Assembly (NCBI GenBank): GCA_946965045.2
Contig: OX337231.1
Span: 1,240,001 to 1,304,000, forward strand
Reading direction: 5' to 3'
Length of the DNA stretch: 64,000 nucleotides
DNA from: Epithemia pelagica
Taxonomy: Eukaryota; Bacillariophyta; Bacillariophyceae; Surirellales; Surirellaceae
Notes under the pieces: model-generated
Told to the model about the DNA's origin: nothing
Seen by the model: the letters and a program-made list of their open reading frames with translations, nothing else
Databases searched by the model: none
Part shown: positions 51,240 to 60,296 of the stretch, piece by piece
Position numbering within the stretch: position 1 is the first letter of the stretch
How the letters are laid out: each line of letters opens with the position of its first letter
Position numbers and translations under genes: made by a program

Positions 51240-52142
51240 TCATGCGCCTTCTTCTTCCTCTTCCGTAGAACGAAAGGGACAATAGCCTTGAACGTAATGA
51301 TTCAGTCGTTCTTGAAAGGAAGGTACATCTTTGCGCAAAAGCTTGGATTCTTCCACCAGCCCCGCTTTGGGATAGTAAATGTGCGCAAAGGGCAGACTGG
51401 GAACCCGTAGACCTTGATGAATAACGGCTGTACTTTCCGTCAAGGGGACATCCACAAAGACAACATTGGGATTGGTCCAGGCCAACTTGTAAAAGGCGGG
51501 TGTTACCGCGCGACAAGCACGGCAATACGAGGCATGAAATCGTACCGCCACAATGCGTTCGGATTCTTCCCCTACCACACGCTTGTATTCCGACAGCGAT
51601 TCAATGGCAACCATATTGGGCGGATGCGCTGTTGTGACCGATGCGGTATGTTCTTTTTCCGGGGAAAGCACGCGAGAACTTGAAGTCGCACTAGACCGTT
51701 GTTGCTGTTGTTGCCTTGATAGTTTGCGAGATGCTTCGTTGCGGAAGAGAGCTTCACGCATACGTTCTTCAAAGGATGGTCTTCGTCTCCGCGAAGAAGA
51801 TGACGGTGAAGGGGCATACGAGGCTCCAGCGACGGCCCATTGTGAAGATGATGATTTTCTAGGATGTGGTTGTTGCTGTTTATGAGGTTCAGAAGATGGC
51901 GATACTCCCGAAGAAGGGCGATGTCTAGGATCATAGGGTTTCCGAACGGATAATCGGAATGGAGGTCTCGAATCTCGAACAATCGGTGACGTTATCGAGA
52001 AAGATTCGCAGACAGGAGCATTTTGAATTGTCAACATGATGTAAAGGGCTGTTATCCGGAATGCGTGTTTGAAGCACCATCGGCTCGAAACTGATGCCGA
52101 TGAAAGCACATTCTCTGTATTCGATGAAGATCTCTGTATCAT
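51240..52142 (-). CDS. Thioredoxin-like protein, probably plastid-targeted
   Basis: 300 residues from ATG 52142 (MIQRSSSNTENV); the frame is open above it but without a better start. An N-terminal hydrophobic segment (about 25-45; FRITALYIMLTIQNAPV) is followed by CES-FSIT. The Phe right after the predicted cleavage site is the hallmark of diatom bipartite plastid presequences (ASAF-type). Then come a Ser/Pro/Arg-rich transit-like stretch and a basic helix (RRRRPSFEERMREALF). The thioredoxin fold (about 190-290) has the redox motif ASYCRACRAV (CRAC) and the cis-Pro loop VPSLPFAHIYYP. The partner is unknown. A copia retrotransposon begins 290 bp upstream. Confidence 0.78.
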   Translation of the reverse strand: MIQRSSSNTENVLSSASVSSRWCFKHAFRITALYIMLTIQNAPVCESFSITSPIVRDSRPPFRLSVRKPYDPRHRPSSGVSPSSEPHKQQQPHPRKSSSSQWAVAGASYAPSPSSSSRRRRPSFEERMREALFRNEASRKLSRQQQQQRSSATSSSRVLSPEKEHTASVTTAHPPNMVAIESLSEYKRVVGEESERIVAVRFHASYCRACRAVTPAFYKLAWTNPNVVFVDVPLTESTAVIHQGLRVPSLPFAHIYYPKAGLVEESKLLRKDVPSFQERLNHYVQGYCPFRSTEEEEEGA

Positions 52143-52431
52143 TGTGGATGGATTTTCTTTGAAGCTGTCTCTGAAGTGTGGTGGATATGAGGATTCACCG
52201 ATTCTCGCAAAATGGCAAGAGTTTTTTGAATGAGAAGGATGACAAGGTTTGTTTTTGTGGTGGTTGATGGTTGTATGGATATTCGGACGGTGGAGCAGCC
52301 GTGGGGCGTTTGATGAGTTTGTTTCTTGTGTGTGTGCAGTCGATCTAACAAGTGCAACATCGGCGACGGCCGAAAGTGCGCGGTTTAACGTCATCCGAAC
52401 CGTAAAACGAAAGCAGAAATTGACACGCGAA

Positions 52432-52605
52432 TGAATAAATCCCGCCAACAGGTCGCATATTGGCGGATACATGGTCGCATATTGGCGAATATGCATCGCC
52501 TACATATGCTGCTACGCATCTAGTTTTCTAGTCATAATTTTGGTCTAGCCACTTGTTGCACGCCGTATACACCGTGTTGTAGCGTGTAGTGGCAGGATTT
52601 ATACA
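52432..52605 (+). repeat. 5' LTR (174 bp)
   Basis: Starts TGAATAAATCC, ends GGATTTATACA, giving an imperfect 11-bp terminal inverted repeat. It contains GGTCGCATATTGGCG twice (52451-52465 and 52473-52487), a candidate promoter element. Very short for a copia LTR. Confidence 0.95.
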
Positions 52606-52625
52606 GTTTATCAGACCCAACTCAC
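52606..52625 (+). other. Possible primer binding site
   Basis: Directly after the LTR. GTTTATCAGACCC shares TATCAGA with the TGGTATCAGAGC site that many plant copia elements use with initiator-Met tRNA. The match is partial, so the primer is uncertain. Confidence 0.3.
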
Positions 52626-52628
52626 AGA

Positions 52629-52702
52629 GCCGCAGTGGTTTAGCTGGTAAATGTTTGCTGTTGGCTCGTGGTGCCAGGGGTTCGATTCCCCTTAGACTCA
52701 GC
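52629..52702 (+). other. tRNA-like segment with A and B boxes in the copia leader
   Basis: TGGTTTAGCTGG (52636-52647) fits the Pol III A box and GGTTCGATTCC (52679-52689) the B box. The T arm folds (AGGGG-TTCGATT-CCCCT), a D arm is possible (GTTT/AAAT), and TTGGC/GCCAG makes a middle hairpin with a 7-nt loop. The acceptor stem does not pair, so it is not a normal tRNA gene. It starts 24 bp after the LTR. Confidence 0.55.
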
Positions 52703-53411
52703 TTTAAGTTAAGACTCCCAATTTCTGGGGGCCGCCATATTTGGGGTGTATGGTACAAGACGTTTCCCCGCTGGTTAAAAGTGCATGTTCTTCTCAAGGG
52801 TGGCCGATCAGACCCAACATGCTCTTCGAGCATGTGTCATGCATCAAATGACAAGGGTCTCACCGCCTTGTACATACGCTATATGCCAATGCACGGGGGA
52901 ACTAATATGTTTTTTTTGTCTAACTCACCAACTATGCTAGCTAAGCTATGCATCATGTGAAACTCCTTGGAGTCTTGCTCTCTGCCTTTTGCCCGTACTG
53001 GCAGCGGCTGATCACCGCTTGGGAGTGTTCGCGCTAAGCTACTCGTCACGGTATGCTTGCGGCACTACTTATAGTTCACACTCGCGATGTGTGACCCATG
53101 GCACTCTCCCACGTGACGGGGAGCACTCGCTTAAGTGAGCGATTGTTTTGGTAATCTTTTCTCCATACATGAAAATATAGATACCTCCTTTTGCACTGTG
53201 CCGACGCACACGTCCTAAGTATTTGTTCTCTGCCGACTGCAGCGCAAACGCAAGTCGACACTACTTGTGCACCTTAATTCCAGGTAGAATCGCGAAATCT
53301 GCGATCTGCATCACCTTTTGGCAATGCCCCCACACTTCTGTGTTTTTTGCCTGTGTTTTGCTCTGAACCTCTCCTGCTTCTGGCTCTCTTGCTTTCCTTT
53401 TGCCTTCCACC

Positions 53412-54950
53412 ATGTCTTCATCCACTGCCCCTGAAAATCCCAAGGAAGATTTCAAGGCTGCCGTTAAACGCTGTGGATACAATGATGCCACCGTGACCTA
53501 CATCATTGAGCAGGGTTTTGATGATGCTCAATCGTTCATGACTGTTGCGGTCCATCAAGTGCCGTCGATGTTGAAGATGATGGCGAAGACCCCTCCGGAG
53601 AACGGGGCCTTTCCCTTCAGTGCTAACCTGCAGCTCCACGGCTTCCGAATGTGGCTCGAATACCGTTCGTCTCGTGGTCAGGCTCTTAAAGTCTCACTTT
53701 TCTCTGATCCGCCCCTGATCAAGAAATGGACCAAACGTACCCAGGAACTGTTTGCACTCAACAAGGAAGTTGCCTCCGATGAACTGACCCCACCGAAAGA
53801 GTTGACTTCGTTTACTCAGTGGGAGGTGTTTAACGATGCCTTGCTCACGTTCCTCGCACAGCATCGCAATCCCACAACGGGTGTCCCTTTGACATACGTC
53901 CTTCGTGAAACTAAGCCTGTTGGTTCTGAAGCAAGTAATGCTGCCTACGATACCATCGATGACGATTTGATTGCTACTACTATCCTGCAAGGTGATCAGT
54001 ATGCCCTTGACAATCAACGCGTCTTCACACTGATGAAACCTTTTCTTGTTGGCGGACCTGGCCTGACGTTCATCAAGCCACACCAAAAGAAGAAGGACGG
54101 CCGTGAGGCGTATCTTGCGTTGACTCGCCAAGCTACTGGAACAGCAGCTGTCACCATCCGCAAGAAAGAAGCATACGCTGCTATTGCCGACGCAAAGTTT
54201 ACAGGCCGCGGTCGTTTCTCGTATCAACAATATGTTCACCGCCATCAGAAAGCTCATAATACGTTGGCTGAACTTGATGAACCCGTTGCCGAAACCAAAA
54301 AGGTAACCGATTTCCTCAAAGGTATATCGGATCCCTCTTTGGCGGCGGGAAAGACGGTCGTCAACGGTGACGCAGCAAAGCTTTCTGATTTTGAAGCATG
54401 CCAGCAGTATTTTGGCACGTTGATTGCTGCATCCCGTACCGACAAGACCAATGACGAGAATCGAAAGATTGCTGGTGTGGGTACGACTAAGACTAGTGGA
54501 AAGAAGAATGGTCGTAACAAGCAGAATAAAAAGAAGACGCGTCATTACAGTTTGGATGAATGGCGCAAGCTCTCTGATGAAGAGAAGGCCGAAATCCTCC
54601 GTGCCCGTAAAGAACAGAAAGACGCTAATGGAAAGCGCAAGGCCGGAGCCGTGCGCACTGAAGATGAAAATGGCTCTCGCAAGTTGAGTAAAACTGAAAC
54701 TCCAAAGTCTGATGACATGAAATTGGAGACCACTGACCTGGATGGCGACGACGCGCCAAACCATTCCGAGCCTGATCCTCCTGTGGCTGATGAACCGACT
54801 ATTCCCAAAACCTCAGCCGGAAACAGTTTCGGACGCTTTGCCCATAGTCAAAAAGGATCTACAAAGCCGCACAACCCTGATGAAACCAAGGAGCCTACAA
54901 CTGCCGTTGCGAAAGCTGCCCTTGCTGATAAGGCCACAAAGCAGACCTGA
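53412..54950 (+). CDS. Gag of the copia element
   Basis: 512 residues from ATG 53412 (CCACCATGTC). The N-terminal two thirds are helical, as in copia capsids (for example AAVKRCGYNDATVTYIIEQG and YQQYVHRHQKAHNTLAELDE). The C-terminal third is Lys-rich (KKNGRNKQNKKKTRHYSLDEW) and can bind nucleic acid. No CCHC zinc knuckle is present, unlike most copia Gags. It ends at TGA 54948-54950, in the same frame as pol and only six bases before the codons previously taken as the pol start. Confidence 0.88.
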   Translation: MSSSTAPENPKEDFKAAVKRCGYNDATVTYIIEQGFDDAQSFMTVAVHQVPSMLKMMAKTPPENGAFPFSANLQLHGFRMWLEYRSSRGQALKVSLFSDPPLIKKWTKRTQELFALNKEVASDELTPPKELTSFTQWEVFNDALLTFLAQHRNPTTGVPLTYVLRETKPVGSEASNAAYDTIDDDLIATTILQGDQYALDNQRVFTLMKPFLVGGPGLTFIKPHQKKKDGREAYLALTRQATGTAAVTIRKKEAYAAIADAKFTGRGRFSYQQYVHRHQKAHNTLAELDEPVAETKKVTDFLKGISDPSLAAGKTVVNGDAAKLSDFEACQQYFGTLIAASRTDKTNDENRKIAGVGTTKTSGKKNGRNKQNKKKTRHYSLDEWRKLSDEEKAEILRARKEQKDANGKRKAGAVRTEDENGSRKLSKTETPKSDDMKLETTDLDGDDAPNHSEPDPPVADEPTIPKTSAGNSFGRFAHSQKGSTKPHNPDETKEPTTAVAKAALADKATKQT

Positions 54951-57900
54951 GGCTGTGTGCCCAGTGATGAAATTGATAAAACGAATCTTATCCGTCCACA
55001 TTTCTCACTTGTAGGCACCCCTACCTTCAGCATAGCCTTTGCACACCGTTTATGTGCTGCCGTATCACAGTCCCATACCACTGATCCGATTGATCTGACA
55101 TGTGAAATGGACTCGCATGCTGACACTTGTTGTGTTGGTCGCAACTTTGTGAAATTCAGGGAACCTGACCGTTACATCACTGTTTCCCCATTCTCAGAGG
55201 AATATAAACCCCTCGAGCGTATCCCCGTCACCACGACCGCCACTGTCTGGACTGATGCCCACAACAATAGTTATCTATTGCTGTTTCACGAGTCGTTATT
55301 CTTCGGGGACCGATTGTCCCAATCATTGATTTGTCCCAATCAACTGCGTTCAAACGGCCTCATTGTCCATGATGTGCCGCGTCAGTTTGACCCTTACAGC
55401 ACACACAGCATTCGTATTCCCGATGCTGACCTGACCATTCCTCTAGAAATGTCCGGTGTTATCTCTGGCTTCGCGACCACGAAGCCAACCCCGGAGGAGC
55501 TCGAGTCGCTCCCACAGATAGTCATGACTGCTGATTCGGTGTGGCACCCTCATTCGTCCACCTTTGCTGCCGCGGAGGAGAAAGCCAATGCATCCAATGC
55601 ATCTGCTGTCCGCCAAGTTGATCCGAATTCGATTGCCGCATCCTGTGTCCCGCGATTGGTTGCTGCCGTCCGATCATACGACGACACCTATGGCTATTGC
55701 ATGGAACTTGAGAATGACGAGGATGAACTATGCAACCGCTTAGTTGCTGCCGTTCGAGTGTCCCATCCACCAAGTGCCGAGGACACTGTGGACATTGAGG
55801 ACCTTGATCCCGACCAATACTTTCTCAAAGCCGTTAAGTCTGCTTCGTCACGACCAACGAAAGCCGTAAAAGTCTTGCCATCTTCTTCTAAGACTGTACT
55901 TGATCCCCAGACCTTGTCTTCTCGATGGAATGTCGGCCTAACTAAGGCCAAGAAGACTTTACAAGTGACAACCCAGGCTGGGGTCCGAAATGTCCTTGTC
56001 CCATCTGAACGCAAGGTTCGAAAGAAAGCTCCATGGCTCAAATTCCCGAATGTCAAGGGACGATGGTTTTGCGACGAGATGTTCTCCAAGTGCCCATCGC
56101 TTGATTTTCACACGGGTGCTTCCGTATTTACTGATGGAAAGGGCTATGATTTTGTCTATCCCTGGAAATCCAAGAAGCAACACCCTGAAGGTCTGATGTC
56201 CCTTATCCAGAATGTTGGAATTCCTCAGACGTTAATTTCTGATGGTGCGCAGGAGCTATTTCATGGACGTTCTCGTGACATCTGTAATGAGTACCGTATC
56301 AAACAAGAAGTGACCGTCCCATACAGTCAATGGCAGAATGCCGCCGAAGCGAGCATCCGTGAGTTGAAGAAAGGTGTTATTAGGAAGTTACGTCAAACTG
56401 GTGCACCACGACGCACATGGTCCTATGCGCTGAAGTGGGTTGCCTCTGTCCGCCAGTTAACTGCCTCTGATATCCCTGAACTTAATGGACGAACGCCATT
56501 TGAACACGTTCTTGGATCGACACCCGACATCTCTCCCATGGCTTTGTTTGATTTCTATCAACCTGTATACTATTATACGCCATCGCATGACTTCCCTCAT
56601 GAGCGTAAATGTATTGGGCGCTGGCTTGGTCTTGCCGATGACTGTATTGATGACATGGCTTTCAACGTCTTGACAGAGAAAGGTCGAGTTATTGTCCGAA
56701 AAGATGTGTGGGCAATCCCTGACGACGATATGAAAAATCCCACAATCCGTCAACAACTGGAAGTCTATGATGGTCTTATCAAGACTCTCCTCGTGGATAC
56801 ATCGCCGTCTTCCGATGAAGATGCCGCCAACGTTTCCCCTGATCCACCCGATGATTTCTTTGGAGAAGACGAAAGCGAATCTCTCTTTCCTGCTGCTCTT
56901 GATTCCGATACACCTCTCCCTGATGCTGACGATTACACTCCGGAGGAGTTAGACGAATATCTCACAGCCGAAGTCATGCTGCCGCATGGCGGGGACCAGG
57001 CCAGAGCCAAGATCATAGGCCGCTCCAAAGATGAACATGGCCGACCAATTGGCAAACGTGATCCAAATCCAATCTTAGACACACGTTTCTATGACGTGCT
57101 GTATCCCGATGGATCGACCGAATCTCTTGCTGCCAATCTCATTGCCGAGAACCTTTACTCTCAAGTCGACACTGAGGGCAACTCCTATGCCATTGTAAAG
57201 GATATCATTGGACATCGCAAAACCAAGGACGCTGTCCTCCGAACGGATCCGGACTGGTTGAATGGCCGTAAACGCCATACAACCGTTGGTTGGGAACATG
57301 AGTGTGAACTCTCCGATGGTTCTACTGTTTGGATCCCTCTCAAAGATCTCAAAAACGATTCGCCTGTACAACTAGCCGAATATGCTGTTGCGGCGGGGCT
57401 TGCCAAAGAACCGGCCTATGCCTGGTGGGTTCCACATACGTTACGCAAACGTGGTGTGATTCTTGCAAAAGTAAAATCTCGCTATTGGAAACGTACCCAC
57501 AAATATGGTATTGAACTGCCCAAAACCGTTCAAGAAGCTCTTGAGATTGATCGTCGAACGGGGACTGATTTCTGGCGGAAAGCCATCGAAAAGGAGATGA
57601 AAAATGTTCGCATTGCCTTTGAATTCCGTGATGATGACAAAGTACCAATTGGATACAAACATATCCCATGTCATATGGTCTTTGATATCAAGTCTGATCT
57701 TCGCCGTAAAGCCCGACTGGTTGCCGGTGGGCATAAGACTGATCCACCGAAGGAATCCACGTACTCCAGTGTTGTATCCCGTGATAGCGTACGAATTGCA
57801 TTCACTATCGCTGCCCTTAATGGCCTGGACGTGTTGGCCGGGGACGTACAAAATGCATACCTCAATGCACCAACAAAAGAGCGAACTTATATTACGGCGG

Positions 57901-59207
57901 GACTAGAATTTGGTCCCGAAAACGTTGGCCGACCTGCACTGATTGTTCGTGCTCTGTATGGTTTGAAGAGTTCTGCTGCTCGTTGGCGTGATCACATTGC
58001 CGCAACACTTCGTGAAATGAAGTTCAACAGTTGCTTGGCTGACCCTGATGTCTGGCTTCGACCTCAAGTCCGACCATCTGATGGGTTCCAATACTATGAG
58101 TATGTACTTGTCTACATAGACGACATACTCTGTGTCAGTCATGATCCGCGATCGATCATGAATGATCTGGAAAAACGGTATACAATCAAACCCGAGAGTA
58201 TTAAAGACCCAGACGAATACTTGGGATCTGAGATTCGACACTATACCATACCAGATACTGACGATCCTGAGAACAAACCCCGATGGGCCATGTCCTCCGA
58301 CAAATATGTTAAACGTGCCATATCTGAAATTGAGACCGAACTGTCTAAAGTTGGCCAAAAGCTACAGACACGAGTCTCAACTCCGCTTGCCACTGGGTAT
58401 CGTCCTGAGATCGACTCATCTCCTGAACTGGACCCCCGACGTGCAAATTACTATCAGGGACTAATTGGTATCCTTCGTTGGGTTGTGGAACTTGGTCGTA
58501 TCGATATCATTGTTGCCGTATCACAACTGTCCCGATATCTAGCCATGCCACGTGAAGGACACCTCGAACAAGCCTTGCACATTTTTGCATACCTAAAAGC
58601 GCATGGACGTTCCACCCTAGTGTTCGACGACACAACTCCGACCTTCGACGAGGATCGTTTCTTCCAGGCAGACTGGTCTGAATACTACCCTGATGCTAGT
58701 GACCCTTTGCCGCCCAATATGCCACCACCTCGTGGACGGGCTGTTACCACAACTTGTTTTGTTGATGCCGATCACGCTGGTTGTCTTGCTACGCGTCGCT
58801 CACAAACTGGTATTCTTATGTTCTTACAACGAGCACCTATCTTGTGGTATTCCAAACGACAGAGTACTGTTGAGACATCAACATTTGGCTCCGAATTTGT
58901 CGCAATGAAGACTGCCATCGAACAGATAGAGGGTTTCCGTTACAAGTTGAGAATGATGGGCATTCCACTTGATGGCGAAACCAATGTGTTCTGTGATAAT
59001 GAATCTGTGTTCAAGAGTGCAACCATGCCTGAAGTCACTCTGAAGAAGAAACACAATGCGATTGCTTACCATCGCACACGTGAGGCACAAGCCGCCAACA
59101 TCGTGCGTATCGCCTGGGAAGAAGGTGAAACCAATCTTGCGGACCTGCTGACAAAATCGTTACCAGGACCCCGATTGCGTTTTCTAGCACAACGTGTTTT
59201 GTGGTGA
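54951..59207 (+). CDS. Pol polyprotein of the copia element
   Basis: About 1418 residues open from the codon after the gag TGA to the stop at 59205-59207. There is no early ATG suited to separate initiation, so gag-pol readthrough of UGA is the simplest route. Protease: CEMDSHADTCCVG (DSH in place of DSG, as I recall for diatom CoDi elements). Integrase: the acidic triad falls in VFTDGKGYD, ISDGAQELF and NAAEASIREL. RT: DVQNAYLNAP, LYGLKSSAARW and the active site VYIDDILCV. RNase H: TTCFVDADHAG, STVETSTFGSEFVAM and VFCDNESV, ending in the copia-type NLADLLTKSLPG. No internal stop. It copies and integrates the element. Confidence 0.95.
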   Translation, partial: GCVPSDEIDKTNLIRPHFSLVGTPTFSIAFAHRLCAAVSQSHTTDPIDLTCEMDSHADTCCVGRNFVKFREPDRYITVSPFSEEYKPLERIPVTTTATVWTDAHNNSYLLLFHESLFFGDRLSQSLICPNQLRSNGLIVHDVPRQFDPYSTHSIRIPDADLTIPLEMSGVISGFATTKPTPEELESLPQIVMTADSVWHPHSSTFAAAEEKANASNASAVRQVDPNSIAASCVPRLVAAVRSYDDTYGYCMELENDEDELCNRLVAAVRVSHPPSAEDTVDIEDLDPDQYFLKAVKSASSRPTKAVKVLPSSSKTVLDPQTLSSRWNVGLTKAKKTLQVTTQAGVRNVLVPSERKVRKKAPWLKFPNVKGRWFCDEMFSKCPSLDFHTGASVFTDGKGYDFVYPWKSKKQHPEGLMSLIQNVGIPQTLISDGAQELFHGRSRDICNEYRIKQEVTVPYSQWQNAAEASIRELKKGVIRKLRQTGAPRRTWSYALKWVASVRQLTASDIPELNGRTPFEHVLGSTPDISPMALFDFYQPVYYYTPSHDFPHERKCIGRWLGLADDCIDDMAFNVLTEKGRVIVRKDVWAIPDDDMKNPTIRQQLEVYDGLIKTLLVDTSPSSDEDAANVSPDPPDDFFGEDESESLFPAALDSDTPLPDADDYTPEELDEYLTAEVMLPHGGDQARAKIIGRSKDEHGRPIGKRDPNPILDTRFYDVLYPDGSTESLAANLIAENLYSQVDTEGNSYAIVKDIIGHRKTKDAVLRTDPDWLNGRKRHTTVGWEHECELSDGSTVWIPLKDLKNDSPVQLAEYAVAAGLAKEPAYAWWVPHTLRKRGVILAKVKSRYWKRTHKYGIELPKTVQEALEIDRRTGTDFWRKAIEKEMKNVRIAFEFRDDDKVPIGYKHIPCHMVFDIKSDLRRKARLVAGGHKTDPPKESTYSSVVSRDSVRIAFTIAALNGLDVLAGDVQNAYLNAPTKERTYITAGLEFGPENVGRPALIVRALYGLKSSAARWRDHIAATLREMKFNSCLADPDVWLRPQVRPSDGFQYYEYVLVYIDDILCVSHDPRSIMNDLEKRYTIKPESIKDPDEYLGSEIRHYTIPDTDDPENKPRWAMSSDKYVKRAISEIETELSKVGQKLQTRVSTPLATGYRPEIDSSPELDPRRANYYQGLIGILRWVVELGRIDIIVAVSQLSRYLAMPREGHLEQALHIFAYLKAHGRSTLVFDDTTPTFDEDRFFQADWSEYYPDASDPLPPNMPPPRGRAVTTTCFVDADHAGCLATRRSQTGILMFLQRAPILWYSKRQSTVETSTFGSEFVAMKTAIEQIEGFRYKLRMMGIPLDGETNVFCDNESVFKSATMPEVTLKKKHNAIAYHRTREAQAANIVRIAWEEGETNLADLLTKSLPGPRLRFLAQRVLW

Positions 59208-59361
59208 TTACATGATCGAATTCATTGTCCTCACACCCCTCTTTTATTGTCCGAATAGACACCCCTCTTAATTGAGAAAAAATAGTCCTGATGGACCGGC
59301 CTCTGCTGAAACAAGTCGTGGGCGACCTAGTCGAAATGCTTCCGATCTAGCTCGTGGGGAC
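59208..59361 (+). other. 3' untranslated part of the copia element with purine-rich tract
   Basis: 154 bp between the pol stop and the 3' LTR. GTGGGGA, two bases before the LTR, is the likely polypurine tract for plus-strand priming. Confidence 0.5.
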
Positions 59362-59535
59362 TGAATAAATCCCGCCAACAGGTCGCATATTGGCGGATAC
59401 ATGGTCGCATATTGGCGAATATGCATCGCCTACATATGCTGCTACGCATCTAGTTTTCTAGTCATAATTTTGGTCTAGCCACTTGTTGCACGCCGTATAC
59501 ACCGTGTTGTAGCGTGTAGTGGCAGGATTTATACA
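59362..59535 (+). repeat. 3' LTR (174 bp)
   Basis: Base-for-base identical to the 5' LTR by direct reading. Followed by CGAAC. Confidence 0.95.
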
Positions 59536-60296
59536 CGAACACGACATGATCATTCCCTTAATTATATTTCAATATGACTTACAATATGAGCTAGTATGGA
59601 CATCTTAATACTCTCGATCGAGTTGAATTTCGAAATGAGAAGATTTAAACTTGAATTTTAATATCTGGTATTCTTGGTTACCCACTCAGAGCGATCGATA
59701 TTGAAAACTAAATCTCCAATATGAATAATGAAATGAAACAGCTTTATCGTATTGAAATTTCCTCATTATTTCGCTCACGTAGCATTCTGTCGTAGTTGTT
59801 CCGGATTCCGGATGCCAAATGCCAACGAATCTCTCGGAACTAGCTCTGCGCGACCAACTCAGCCAATGAGAGCGACGGGACTGCTACAGTGTCTGATTTA
59901 ATGATTTCACCGACAAGAATACTCCACAACATGGAAGGATAATGTGACGGATTCACAGGGTCAGCACCGTAGAATGAATCATGAATCAATGATACAAGAT
60001 GGTTGCACGAGTTCTCAACTCAGCGAACTACCTAGTCACGTTGTAGACTCCAATTGATCCAATCGTGGTTCCATCACTGGGAAACAAGTTAGACAAGTTA
60101 GACGCGGTGAAACACCCTATTCGAAGGATTTTAGTTGCGACTTCGGTACTATCTAGCTCCTTATGTCTCGTTTCCCTCTTGTCCTTTGAAAAGTGTGGAG
60201 CTACAGCGAAACGAAGAATCTCGCTTGCAGTCAACCATTCTCATCCAATGTGCCAAAACTTGCACAAGGTATGTGTATTGCTGGGTGGAGGGGGAC
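59536..60296. other. AT-rich intergenic region
   Basis: 761 bp, notably AT-rich at 59560-59770. Separated from the thioredoxin-gene promoter only by the copia insertion. No gene recognised. Confidence 0.5.

Larger units (their letters stand above)
52606..53411 (+). other. Copia leader region
   Basis: 806-bp untranslated leader between LTR and gag. It begins with the possible primer site and the tRNA-like segment; the rest shows no open frame of note. Confidence 0.7.
52432..59535 (+). mobile_element. Intact Ty1/copia LTR retrotransposon (CoDi-like)
   Basis: 7104 bp with identical 174-bp LTRs (52432-52605, 59362-59535), each TG...CA, flanked by a CGAA duplication (52428-52431, 59536-59539). 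Leader 52606-53411, gag 53412-54950, pol in the same frame to 59207. Pol order is protease, integrase, RT, RNase H, which defines Ty1/copia. Identical LTRs and open frames mean a recent insertion that may still be active. Confidence 0.96.

Noticed and set aside
52629-52702. Functional tRNA gene
   Set aside because: A and B boxes and T arm are good, but the acceptor stem does not pair, so it is treated as a tRNA-like segment only.
53694-54764. 356-codon open frame on the minus strand
   Set aside because: Antisense shadow of the copia gag; no own features.
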